NCBI GenBank assembly: GCA_964625865.1 | Contig: CAZVEV010000143.1 | Coordinates: 1-14,823 of the forward strand | Direction: 5' to 3' | Source: CAZVEV01 sp964625865 | Lineage (GTDB): Bacteria; Planctomycetota; Phycisphaerae; SM23-33 | DNA: 14,823 nt | Part shown: positions 1 to 7,954 of the stretch, piece by piece | How positions within the stretch are numbered: position 1 is the first letter of the stretch | Layout of the letters: each line of letters opens with the position of its first letter | The notes under the pieces: model-generated | Databases searched by the model: none | The model's input: only the letters and a program-made list of their open reading frames with translations | What the model was told of the DNA's origin: nothing | Position numbers and translations under genes: made by a program

Positions 1-384
1 ACCTTTGACATTCCGCCGGTTAAGGAGGGGCATGCCTATCGCTTCATCCTGGGCGGGGCGGGCTGCGATCGCTCCGGCGAGGGCTTTGCCATTTACGTCA
101 ACGGCAAGCTTCTCACCAGGGCGGCCGGCGGCTTCTTCCGCTACTCCGGCATCCGCGGCGGGTATGTATTCGATGACATCCTGCCTGAGTTCAAGGGGGG
201 GAAGGTGACGATCGCGGTCATCAACTTCCTGCGGTATACGCACTTCAGGAACAAGACCACCTACTTTGGGCCCTATCGCGACTACTATGCCAAGCCCGTG
301 CCTCCCAACGGCCACGTCAGCCTCTGGATGGAGGAGGCCAAACTTTCCCCCGCCACTCTCAAAGCGGCCCAGGCGAAGGAATAA
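1..384 (+). CDS. C-terminal fragment of a beta-rich, probably secreted protein (5' end outside window)
   Basis: Frame 1 is open from the first base to the TAA at 382-384 and encodes 127 residues. No start codon is needed because the gene begins outside the window. The fragment reads as an all-beta module: alternating hydrophobic strands, an IYVNGK strand-turn motif near residue 37 (typical of jelly-roll or sugar-binding-like folds), several aromatic residues, and a charged tail (LWMEEAKLSP) near the end. It resembles the terminal module of large secreted planctomycete proteins, possibly the DUF6288 type, but that is recollection and not shown by the sequence. It lies 186 nt upstream of the next gene on the same strand. 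No terminator hairpin is obvious after the stop. The competing frames here (5-208 and 266-466) lack protein-like composition. I am sure it is coding and unsure of the family. Confidence 0.72.
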   Translation, partial: TFDIPPVKEGHAYRFILGGAGCDRSGEGFAIYVNGKLLTRAAGGFFRYSGIRGGYVFDDILPEFKGGKVTIAVINFLRYTHFRNKTTYFGPYRDYYAKPVPPNGHVSLWMEEAKLSPATLKAAQAKE

Positions 385-516
385 GTATGAACCGTGTTCC
401 TCCTGGCCTGTCTTGCCGGTGTGCCTTGAAGAGGCCCACGATGATCGCGGGCAGAAGTCCGTATGAAAAAACACGAAGAAACACCTTGCAGCGAACGCGA
501 ATATTGATAGACTAAG

Positions 517-546
517 CTGACAATCCCCAAACTTAACCGAGATATT
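517..546 (+). promoter_or_regulatory. Possible sigma70-like promoter before the 571 gene
   Basis: The last 100 bases of the 385-570 gap are clearly more AT-rich than the surrounding coding DNA. They contain CTGACA (517-522), an 18-base spacer and GATATT (541-546), which match TTGACA/TATAAT at 5/6 and 4/6. Transcription would start near 553, just before the AGGAGA ribosome site at 560-565. Such matches arise easily by chance and planctomycete promoters are poorly defined, so this is tentative. The rest of the gap shows nothing convincing. Confidence 0.2.
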
Positions 547-570
547 GTATCTCACCATCAGGAGACTGAC

Positions 571-3201
571 ATGAAATCCAGATTGTTCATCCTCACCTTA
601 CTTGTCTCATTGGTCTTTTGCGCCCGCGCCGCCGACGCCGCGACCCAGCAGGAGCTTCTCAAGCGATACACCGGCATGCTCGACGAGTTGCGCACCGAAC
701 TCAAGGCCAAGGTCCCGCAGCCGGCTCCGGAGCAGTGCCGGCCCTACGAGACGGCAATCAAGGCGGTGGAAGCGGCATCCAAGGCTGTCGAGAAAGCGAC
801 AAAGACCAAGAGCAAGACGCTCAGGGAAGCCAGAGCCCAGCTCAAGGCAGCCGAGGCCGTTCTTGTCAAAGAAAAGGCCCGCATGCGTAAGATGCAGGAG
901 ACTCTCAACGTCAACGCGTTTTTGTCAAGCGACGCGATGGACGCAAAACTCGTCAAGTACGTCGTCCTGCGCCAGGCCACGCCTGAAGGCTTGGCTCTGT
1001 TCGCCGGGCAGGGAAAGCAGGCAGAGGCGCTGATCGATCAGTTGCTGGCGAATACAGATCTCATGAAGCAGATACTGGTCGCCGATGGCGCCAAGCGCAA
1101 ACGAGAGGGACGAAGCTATGGCCCGGCGCAGTACGGGCAGACGATGAAGATCTACACCGCTATCCGGAAGGTCAGCGACAAGGCGTCCAAAGGCGTTCTG
1201 CAGCGGTTGGCCCTGGCGGTCGCCCTGGAGCATGCGATTCCCGTCAGCCAGCAGAATCCCAAGGCCGCAACCGATGCGCCGGCGACCGTTGACCCGGTCA
1301 AGCGTTACCAGCATTACGAGAAAGCCTACCTGGACGGCGAACTGGATCCGGCGTTCAAGAATCTGAGCACCTGGGACCTGCGCATGGTGGTCTACGGGAG
1401 CGAGCCGGACGAGACCCTCGCCTGGGGGCGAGAAACACTTCGGAACTTCCGGCCTGACCATATCCACCAATCGAACCACAGTTGGCGTTACGTGGGCATC
1501 GTTGCCAGTGACGTCAAGTACGGGTCGGGGGACAACAAGTACGACAGGCCGGAGCTCCAGTTCTTTCAGAACATCCTCATGAACGGCGGGGTGTGCGGCC
1601 GGCGGGCCTTTTTCGGGCGCTTCATGTTGCGTGCCTGGGGGGTTCCGACCATTGCCCGTCCCAGTCGCGGGCATGCCGCTTTGGCACGCTGGACCCCCAA
1701 AGGCTGGGCCGTCTGTCTGGGCCCGGGATGGGGTGGCGGCAGGAACGCGAATTACGCCGGGCGGTACCCGAAAGACACCGATTTCCTGGCCACTACACAG
1801 GCACGCAGGAACGCCAAGGCCTATCTGCAGGTCAAACGTGCTTACTGGGCCGGCGACGTTCTGGGCGAGAAGCCTACCTACGGGGAGGGAGGGACGCCCG
1901 ATTTCTGGAGCAGTGTGGCGCTCAGAACTCAGCGAGCGATCATAACGCAAGCCAAAGCCGAGGCGCTCAAGGCCGTCGGCGAGAACCTGGGCGAGGCTGA
2001 CGCAAAAGAGAAGGCTACGGCCCGGCCGGAGACCACCGAGGACAACAAGATCGTCTGCAGCAAGGACGGCGTCATATCGATACCGGCGGCCGCATACAGC
2101 AAGCCCTCCGGCAGCACAAAGGAGGTCAAGGCCATGAAGAGCTTCGCAGGCGGTCTGCAGATATTCCTCCCGCGTTTCTCCCCCAAGGGCCTGACGATTC
2201 TGCGGGGTGGTGCGTGGAGGGGTGGCGCCGATGCGTGCAGGTCCGCGTGGCGTATGCCCAGCAGCGGCTACGGCAGATACAACAACTGGGGCTTCCGGGC
2301 GGCTATGAATGTGCCCGGCAGCAAGACCCCGCGTGAAATGAAGCTCGACCTGGGCGATGGTGTGACCATGGAGTTTGTCTACATCAAGCCCGGCACGTTC
2401 ACTATGGGCGGCGAGAACACGAAGGACAGCAAGTGGCAGGGCGTTGAGGTGCCCAAGCACGAGGTCACGATCACCAAGGGGTACTATCTGGGCAAGTACG
2501 AGGTAACGCAGGCGCAGTTCCAGAAGATCATGGGATCAAACCCGAGTAAGGCGAGCAAGGATCCGAACGCCCCGGCTGATACCATCTCCGAAGGGGATGC
2601 GGTGGCGTTCTGCAACAAGCTGGCCGAGAAGACAGGGACCCAGACGCGGCTTCCTACCGAGGCCGAGTGGGAATACGCCTGCCGCGCGGGCACCACAACG
2701 AAGTATTTCTTCGGCGACGATCCGGCGAAGCTCGGCGAGTATGCCTGGTTCGAGGGCAACGATGGCGGCAAGTCGCATCCGGTCGGACAGAAGAAGCCCA
2801 ATCCGTGGGGCCTCTATGACATCTGCGGCAACGTCGTGGAGCGAGTCTCAGACAAGTATGCCAAGGACTACTATGCAAAAAGCCCGAAGGCCGACCCGAC
2901 CGGGCCGAGCCAGGGCACGAAATCGCAGTTCGAGTACAAGGTCACCGTCCCGCGGGCGGGCAGGTACGCGCTGACGGCGCGCGTGGTGACGGCCAATTAC
3001 GATCAGCGACTGAACGTCTCCGCGAACGGCGCCGAGTCCGAGACCACCATGGCGATGCCCTTCACGGTCGGAAAGTGGCGGGACTGCAAGCCCGTTACAC
3101 TCACCCTCAAGAAGGGCGAGAACATCTTGAGGTTCTGGCGCGACCGGCCTCCGCAGAAGGGGCTGGCCATCAAGTCGTTCGCGTTGAAGCCGGTGCGTTA
3201 G
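571..3201 (+). CDS. Secreted multidomain protein: coiled coil, transglutaminase-like domain, rearranged SUMF1/FGE-like domain nested in a CBM-like module
   Basis: 876 residues. ATG follows AGGAGA (560-565) and starts a Sec signal peptide (about 1-23, ending ARAADA). A charged Lys/Glu/Ala helix at about 58-112 looks like a coiled coil. Residues 240-430 resemble a transglutaminase-like fold, with Cys342 in GGVCGRR and His368 in RGHAALARW. The usual following Asp-Pro is LGPGW here, so activity is doubtful. Residues 541-577 carry RGGAW...GFRAA, normally the END of a SUMF1/FGE domain. The normal start and middle follow: PGTFTMGG (607-614), LPTEAEWEYACRAGT (694-708), GNVVERV (753-759) and DPTGP (775-779). 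Residues 500-535 and 786-876 look like two halves of one CBM6/35-like beta-sandwich. The paired FGE catalytic cysteines are absent, so the SUMF1 part is probably a binding or structural fold. Sugar-polymer or cell-surface binding is plausible. The substrate is unknown. Confidence 0.9.
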   Translation: MKSRLFILTLLVSLVFCARAADAATQQELLKRYTGMLDELRTELKAKVPQPAPEQCRPYETAIKAVEAASKAVEKATKTKSKTLREARAQLKAAEAVLVKEKARMRKMQETLNVNAFLSSDAMDAKLVKYVVLRQATPEGLALFAGQGKQAEALIDQLLANTDLMKQILVADGAKRKREGRSYGPAQYGQTMKIYTAIRKVSDKASKGVLQRLALAVALEHAIPVSQQNPKAATDAPATVDPVKRYQHYEKAYLDGELDPAFKNLSTWDLRMVVYGSEPDETLAWGRETLRNFRPDHIHQSNHSWRYVGIVASDVKYGSGDNKYDRPELQFFQNILMNGGVCGRRAFFGRFMLRAWGVPTIARPSRGHAALARWTPKGWAVCLGPGWGGGRNANYAGRYPKDTDFLATTQARRNAKAYLQVKRAYWAGDVLGEKPTYGEGGTPDFWSSVALRTQRAIITQAKAEALKAVGENLGEADAKEKATARPETTEDNKIVCSKDGVISIPAAAYSKPSGSTKEVKAMKSFAGGLQIFLPRFSPKGLTILRGGAWRGGADACRSAWRMPSSGYGRYNNWGFRAAMNVPGSKTPREMKLDLGDGVTMEFVYIKPGTFTMGGENTKDSKWQGVEVPKHEVTITKGYYLGKYEVTQAQFQKIMGSNPSKASKDPNAPADTISEGDAVAFCNKLAEKTGTQTRLPTEAEWEYACRAGTTTKYFFGDDPAKLGEYAWFEGNDGGKSHPVGQKKPNPWGLYDICGNVVERVSDKYAKDYYAKSPKADPTGPSQGTKSQFEYKVTVPRAGRYALTARVVTANYDQRLNVSANGAESETTMAMPFTVGKWRDCKPVTLTLKKGENILRFWRDRPPQKGLAIKSFALKPVR

Positions 3202-3220
3202 CCAGCCCAGAGCCGCCGGG

Positions 3221-3292
3221 GACAGACACACTGTCAGCAGAGATACGAACTGGCGGCGGAGCACGTGGAGGCGGGGGACACGGGCGATGTCC
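3221..3292 (+). other. Two short hairpins in the 3202-3355 gap
   Basis: Twenty bases after the stop of the preceding gene is a perfect 5-bp stem with a 5-base loop, GACAG-acaca-CTGTC (3221-3235). A second 5-bp stem, GGACA/TGTCC, lies at 3276-3280 and 3288-3292. Neither has a T-tract, so intrinsic termination is not supported. Readthrough into the GH117 gene is possible. The CCGGGGACAGACAC stretch here resembles degenerate intergenic repeat sequence, but one copy proves nothing. Confidence 0.25.
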
Positions 3293-3343
3293 GCTTGCTG
3301 TGGCTCTTGCGCCGGGGCACCAACCGGTAACGGAACCTGGAGC

Positions 3344-3350
3344 AGAGGAA
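3344..3350 (+). promoter_or_regulatory. Ribosome binding site that sets the GH117 start at 3356
   Basis: AGAGGAA lies 5 bases before ATG 3356. The in-frame ATG at 3287 has no comparable site and would put a Cys/Gly-rich, non-signal-like 23-residue stretch before a normal signal peptide. The start at 3356 is therefore preferred. Confidence 0.75.
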
Positions 3351-3355
3351 CTCAG

Positions 3356-5884
3356 ATGTCACTGCGAACCTTGGCAGTAGCCTGGATAGTGTTGGTTTCA
3401 CCGTGGGCGGCCGTGCGGGCCGAGACGCCGTTGCCCGCGGAGATTCCGCTGGCCAAGCCGACCGGTCGGCCAATCAGCACGGCCGTGGCGAGGCTGTACG
3501 ACGTGTGGAATCCGCACGAGGACCGGGCCAACGAGTTGTTCAGCAACTTCAAGTACTCTCCGCTGAAGGGTTTCTCATACGAGGGCAACGTCTCGCGCCG
3601 CGATCCGTCAAAGGTGCTCAAGATCGACGGGACGTACTACGTGTGGTACACGCACCGCAAGACGGTGGCCGGGCCTTCAGGAGCGAAGAAGGCCACCGAC
3701 ACCATCCCGTCCTTCGACTGGGACCTGGGCGAGATCTGGTATGCCAGGAGCACCGACGGCTTCACCTGGACGGAGCGCGGCGTGGCGGTCAAGCGCCTGC
3801 CCAAGCCGCAATACGGATGGCGCTCAGTCTCCACCCCGGACGTACTCGCATGGAAGGGCAAGTACTACCTGTACTACCAGGGCTTCAACGAGATACCGGG
3901 CCTCAAGGGCGACCGGGCGGCGGCTACGGTCGCCGAGGCCAACTCGCCCGACGGACCGTGGCGCCCGCTGGGGAAGGTCGTGGTCGACTTCGGCGCGCCC
4001 GGCGAGTGGGACGCCAACGCGATTCACGACCCGTATCCGCTCGTGTACAAGGGCAAGATCTACCTGTACTACAAGGGCTCGCCCGGCAAGGGAGGACGCG
4101 ACGGGACGCTCGTGCGGGCCCAGGGCGTGGCGATCGCGGACCACCCGTTGGGACCGTTCAGGAAGCACCGGGCCAACCCCGTGCTCAACTCCGGCCACGA
4201 GACGGGACTGTGGCCCTGGAAGGGCGGCATTGCGGGGATCGTAAGCCTCGACGGGCCGGAGAAAAACACCGTGCAGTACGCCCCCGACGGCGTGAACTTC
4301 CGCCCCGTGTCGTTTCTCCAGGTTCCGCCCATCGCGCCAGGCCCGTTCGTGCCGGACGCATTCGCTGACAATGGCGACGGCAGGGGTATCACGTGGGGGC
4401 TGTGTCACATGAACCCCAGGAGTGACTGGCCCAACACACGTTCGGTCCTGGCCCGCTTCGACTGCGACCTCAGCCGCGACGTGGACAGGCCCTTCTTCAA
4501 ACGCAACAACATCCGCTTCACCGAGGCGACGTACTTTCAGAAGCGACTGGCCCTGCCCGAAGGCATGCGCAAGAGCCTCGACCGCCAGCGCGCACAGATC
4601 GGCAAGGGCCGGCCCGCCAAGCCGCCCAAGGTGGCCAAGGCCGCCCCCGAGACGCCCCGGACCGGCGCGTTTCCGGGAGTGATGCCCCTGACCAAGCCGA
4701 CGCATCGCCCGCTCAGCGCCGCCTGGGCGCGCATGTGGGATGTGTGGAATCCCCACGAGGACCGCGCCAACGAACTGTTCAGCAACTTCCGTTACACGCC
4801 GCTGAAGGGCCTTGCCCGCCGCCCCAACGTCTCGCGACGCGACCCGACCAAGGTCATCCGCGTGGGCAAGACGTACTACGTCTGGTACACCTGTCGTCGA
4901 ACGTCGGGCCCACCGGTCGGCCTGAAGATGGCGACCGACACGAAGCCCGCGACGGACTGGGACCTGGCCGACATCTGGTGCGCGACCAGCCCCGACGGGG
5001 TAACCTGGACCGAACGCGGTCCGGCTGTGAAGCGCCCGCCCAAGCCGCACAAGGGCTATCGGTCCATCTGCACGCCGGGCGTCCTCGTGTGGAAGGGAAC
5101 GTACTATCTCTACTTCCAGGCCTACAGTCCGATGGTGGGCGGCCAGGCGTACTGTCCCGTTCGCGTCGCGACGGCCGACTCGCCCGACGGGCCCTGGACG
5201 CATCATGACAAGCCCGTGGTCCTGCCCGGACCGGCCGGTTCGTGGGACAACATCAAGATCAACGATCCCTGCCCCGTCGTCCACAAGGGGCGAATCCTCA
5301 TCTACTACAAGGGCGCACCGGTCGAACGCGGGCCGGAATATGTCCTTCGGATGCAGGGTGTGGCGATGGCGGAGAACCCTCTCGGGCCGTTCCGTAAGTC
5401 GCCGCTGAACCCCGTGATCAACTCGGGCCACGAGACCTGCATGTGGCCGTGGAAAGGCGGCGTCGCTGCGCTGGTCGCCCTTGACGGTCCGGAGAAGAAC
5501 ACCATCCAGTACGCCCCGGACGGCGAGAACTTCCAGGTCGCTTCGCGCATCCAGGTTCCGCCCATCGCGCCCGGGCCCTACGTGCCGGACGCCTTCGCCA
5601 ACACCGGCGACGGGCGAGGCTTCACCTGGGGCCTCTGTCACATCAACCCCGACGGGGGTGGGGCGATGAACGAATCCATCCTTGCCCGCTTCGATTGCGA
5701 CCTCAGCCGCGACGTGGACTGGGTGTACTTCAAGCGCAACAACCTGCGCCACGAGGCGTCAATCTACTTCCAGCGAACCCTCGCCCTGCCCGCCGGCTGG
5801 CGCATGCGAATCCTCAAGGAACAGCCCACAGTAGATCGCAATACGATCGTGCGTCCCGCACCGAGGAAGACCGATGGGCAATAG
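3356..5884 (+). CDS. Secreted protein with two tandem GH117-family glycosidase repeats
   Basis: 842 residues with a Sec signal peptide (about 1-22, ending AAVRA). Two complete, similar repeats follow, about 32-399 and 444-810, joined by a Lys/Pro/Ala-rich linker. Each begins with the GH117 N-terminal SxAxxRxxD motif (STAVARLYD; SAAWARMWD), then NELFSNF, RRDP(S/T)K (Asp83, Asp496), YYVWYT, TDT...DWDL, an (H/N)DP strand (Asp225, Asp637) and NSGHET (His281/Glu282, His692/Glu693). GH117 enzymes are five-bladed beta-propellers that release 3,6-anhydro-L-galactose from neoagaro-type oligosaccharides. The conserved Asp, Asp and His/Glu positions are where their catalytic residues are expected, so both copies may be active. 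GH117 proteins normally have one propeller of about 360-400 residues, so the duplication is unusual. The end overlaps the sulfatase start by 11 nt. The family call is strong; the exact linkage is inferred. Confidence 0.92.
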   Translation: MSLRTLAVAWIVLVSPWAAVRAETPLPAEIPLAKPTGRPISTAVARLYDVWNPHEDRANELFSNFKYSPLKGFSYEGNVSRRDPSKVLKIDGTYYVWYTHRKTVAGPSGAKKATDTIPSFDWDLGEIWYARSTDGFTWTERGVAVKRLPKPQYGWRSVSTPDVLAWKGKYYLYYQGFNEIPGLKGDRAAATVAEANSPDGPWRPLGKVVVDFGAPGEWDANAIHDPYPLVYKGKIYLYYKGSPGKGGRDGTLVRAQGVAIADHPLGPFRKHRANPVLNSGHETGLWPWKGGIAGIVSLDGPEKNTVQYAPDGVNFRPVSFLQVPPIAPGPFVPDAFADNGDGRGITWGLCHMNPRSDWPNTRSVLARFDCDLSRDVDRPFFKRNNIRFTEATYFQKRLALPEGMRKSLDRQRAQIGKGRPAKPPKVAKAAPETPRTGAFPGVMPLTKPTHRPLSAAWARMWDVWNPHEDRANELFSNFRYTPLKGLARRPNVSRRDPTKVIRVGKTYYVWYTCRRTSGPPVGLKMATDTKPATDWDLADIWCATSPDGVTWTERGPAVKRPPKPHKGYRSICTPGVLVWKGTYYLYFQAYSPMVGGQAYCPVRVATADSPDGPWTHHDKPVVLPGPAGSWDNIKINDPCPVVHKGRILIYYKGAPVERGPEYVLRMQGVAMAENPLGPFRKSPLNPVINSGHETCMWPWKGGVAALVALDGPEKNTIQYAPDGENFQVASRIQVPPIAPGPYVPDAFANTGDGRGFTWGLCHINPDGGGAMNESILARFDCDLSRDVDWVYFKRNNLRHEASIYFQRTLALPAGWRMRILKEQPTVDRNTIVRPAPRKTDGQ
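5863..5869 (+). promoter_or_regulatory. Ribosome binding site for the sulfatase, inside the GH117 gene
   Basis: GAGGAAG sits 4 bases before ATG 5874, within the last codons of the GH117 gene. It supports translation from 5874 despite the long extension ahead of the Tat motif, and it implies translational coupling of the two genes. Confidence 0.6.
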
Positions 5885-7943
5885 GACCAGACTTCGTTCG
5901 CAATGCCCGTCCGGGGATCATGGGCGTGCAGCGTCGAAGACACCCACAAACTCCACTCCGCTGCGCTCCGTTCCGTTTGAGGGTGGCACCCGAGAGGCTT
6001 TCGGCGGGTGGTCCGGCGACGACGACATACAGAGACGCGTAACACGCCGCGGACTCATGCGCGACGCCTGCTTGGCGGGCGCCGTCGCAACCGCTGCCCC
6101 ACTCGCGTCAGCCGCAACAACTCCCGCCGCCAAGCGCCCCAACGTCATCCTGATACTCACCGACGACCAGGGATACGGCGACATGTCGTGTCATGGCAAT
6201 CCCGTGCTCAAGACGCCGCATATCGATACCTTGCATGCCGAGAGCACACGCCTGACGGACTTCCACGTGGACCCTGTCTGCTCGCCCACCCGGGCCGCCC
6301 TGATGACGGGGCGATACTCCGCACGGACCGGCGTGTGGCTGACGTACATGGGGCGCCATCACCTGCGGGCGGACGAAGTCACGATGGCCGACGTGTTCGC
6401 CGGCAGCGGCTACCGGACGGGCGTGTTCGGCAAGTGGCACTTGGGTGACAACTACCCGTTCCGCCCTCAGGACCGGGGGTTCCATGAATCGCTGACCCAC
6501 GGTGGCGGCGTCGTGGGCGAAGCGCCGGACTTCTGGGGCAACGACAACACCGACGACACGTACTTTCGCAACGGCAAGCCGGAAAAGACCACGGGCTACT
6601 GCACCGATGTGTGGTTCCGCGAGGCGATGGCATTCATCGACAAGGCCAAGCAGCGGCCGTTCTTCGTCTACCTGCCCACCAACGCCCCGCACGGCCCACA
6701 CCACGTGCCGCTGCGATACACCACGCCGTATCTCGACAGGAAGGGCGTCAGTGCGTCGCGGGCGCGGTTCTACGGCATGATCGCGAACATAGACGATAAT
6801 CTCGGCCGCCTTCGGACCTTCCTGCGAGACAAAGGCCTGACCCGCAATACGATCCTTGTCTTCATGACCGACAACGGCACGGCCGGCGGGGTGGGACTCC
6901 GCGGGGTCAAGGGGCCGGACCCCAAGCACGGTTTCCCCGCCAACGGCTTCAACGCGGGGATGCGGGGCAAGAAGGGCTCGGCGTACGAGGGCGGGCATCG
7001 AGCAGCCTGCTTCATGCACTGGCCCGCCGGCCGGCTCGACCGTCCGCGCGACGTCAGGCCGATCACCGCCGATATCGATCTCCTGCCGACGCTTATCGAC
7101 CTGTGTCGCCTCAAGGCGCCGAAGGGCGTCGCGTTCGACGGCAGGGACCTCGCTCCCCTGCTCCGCGGCGGCAAGGCGCCCTGGCCCGCACGGACGCTCT
7201 GCGTGCATAACCAGGCCCGATTCGGACAGGCCGTCAAAGACGACCGCCCGATCAAGTACAAGGACTTCGCCGTCATGACCGATCGCTGGCGGCTGGTGGG
7301 GGAGGAACTCTACGACGTCCAGGCCGACCCGGGGCAGAGGAAGAACGTTGCCGATCAGAACCCAGACGTCGTTTCAGAACTCAAGAAAGCGTACGAGGCA
7401 TGGTGGGTCGGCATTTCGGGGCGATTCAACGAATACAGCCGCACGGTCGTCGGCTCGCCGAAGCAGTCTCAGACCATGCTGACCTGCCAGGGCTGGCATG
7501 GCGACAGGGCGCCCTACAGTCAGCAGCACGTCCGTTCAGCGATGCAGGCCAACGGCTTCTGGGACCTGACCGTCGCGAAGGCGGGGACGTATCGTATCAC
7601 GCTGCGCCGCTGGCCGGTTGAACTGGACCTGGCCATCGACGCCGTCGTGCCGCCCTTGCCCCTCAACCCGGCGCGACACGATGAGAACTACAAGCTCCTG
7701 AAACTGCCCAGCCGAGCGATCACGCCGACCCGCGCGCGCCTGAAGGTGGGACGGTTCGACGAGACAAGACCCGTCAAGGCGGGCCAGAAGGCCGTGACGT
7801 TTGACGTGGCCCTGGCGGCAGGGAGCGTGGACCTCCAGACCTGGCTGATCGAGAAGGACGGAACATCCCGCGGCGCGTACTACGTGTACATCCAACGCCT
7901 CAATGAAGGACCGCCCCATACGGTCGAAATAGACATGCGATAG
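5874..7943 (+). CDS. Tat-exported type I (formylglycine-dependent) sulfatase
   Basis: 689 residues. It hydrolyses sulfate esters, most likely on a polysaccharide. The Tat signal is TRRGLMR at 57-63, followed by an Ala-rich hydrophobic segment. The sulfatase core starts at RPNVILILTDDQGYGD (metal-binding Asp97/Asp98). The signature CSPTR has Cys136, the residue oxidised to formylglycine. GKWHLG (186-191), NAPHGPH (270-276) and TDNG (332-335, metal site) follow in the usual order. The core ends near residue 510. Residues 530-689 form a beta-sandwich-like tail seen in long arylsulfatases. The start at 5874 has a good ribosome site and overlaps the GH117 stop by 11 nt, but it puts about 54 unconserved-looking residues before the Tat motif, and no other ATG, GTG or TTG lies between. 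The sulfatase call is secure; the true N-terminus is not. The substrate is inferred from the GH117 neighbour. Confidence 0.95.
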   Translation: MGNRTRLRSQCPSGDHGRAASKTPTNSTPLRSVPFEGGTREAFGGWSGDDDIQRRVTRRGLMRDACLAGAVATAAPLASAATTPAAKRPNVILILTDDQGYGDMSCHGNPVLKTPHIDTLHAESTRLTDFHVDPVCSPTRAALMTGRYSARTGVWLTYMGRHHLRADEVTMADVFAGSGYRTGVFGKWHLGDNYPFRPQDRGFHESLTHGGGVVGEAPDFWGNDNTDDTYFRNGKPEKTTGYCTDVWFREAMAFIDKAKQRPFFVYLPTNAPHGPHHVPLRYTTPYLDRKGVSASRARFYGMIANIDDNLGRLRTFLRDKGLTRNTILVFMTDNGTAGGVGLRGVKGPDPKHGFPANGFNAGMRGKKGSAYEGGHRAACFMHWPAGRLDRPRDVRPITADIDLLPTLIDLCRLKAPKGVAFDGRDLAPLLRGGKAPWPARTLCVHNQARFGQAVKDDRPIKYKDFAVMTDRWRLVGEELYDVQADPGQRKNVADQNPDVVSELKKAYEAWWVGISGRFNEYSRTVVGSPKQSQTMLTCQGWHGDRAPYSQQHVRSAMQANGFWDLTVAKAGTYRITLRRWPVELDLAIDAVVPPLPLNPARHDENYKLLKLPSRAITPTRARLKVGRFDETRPVKAGQKAVTFDVALAAGSVDLQTWLIEKDGTSRGAYYVYIQRLNEGPPHTVEIDMR

Positions 7944-7954
7944 CCCTGCCGGAC

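Noticed and set aside
925..2460. Long minus-strand frame of 511 codons opposite the 571-3201 gene
   Set aside because: It lies antisense to a gene with clear domains and a ribosome site. Its translation is Arg/Gly/His/Val-rich without motifs, typical of GC-rich shadow frames.
3215..3240. CCGGGGACAGACACACTGTC as a REP-type element
   Set aside because: Only one degenerate copy with a 5-bp stem is present and no associated transposase is visible in the window.
3287..3355. Upstream extension of the GH117 gene to ATG 3287
   Set aside because: The signal peptide and the AGAGGAA site both fix the start at 3356. The extra 23 residues are Cys/Gly-rich and unlike a leader.
3824..5752. Minus-strand frame of 642 codons opposite the GH117 gene
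   Set aside because: Its apparent internal repeat only mirrors the tandem GH117 duplication on the other strand. No domain motifs were seen.
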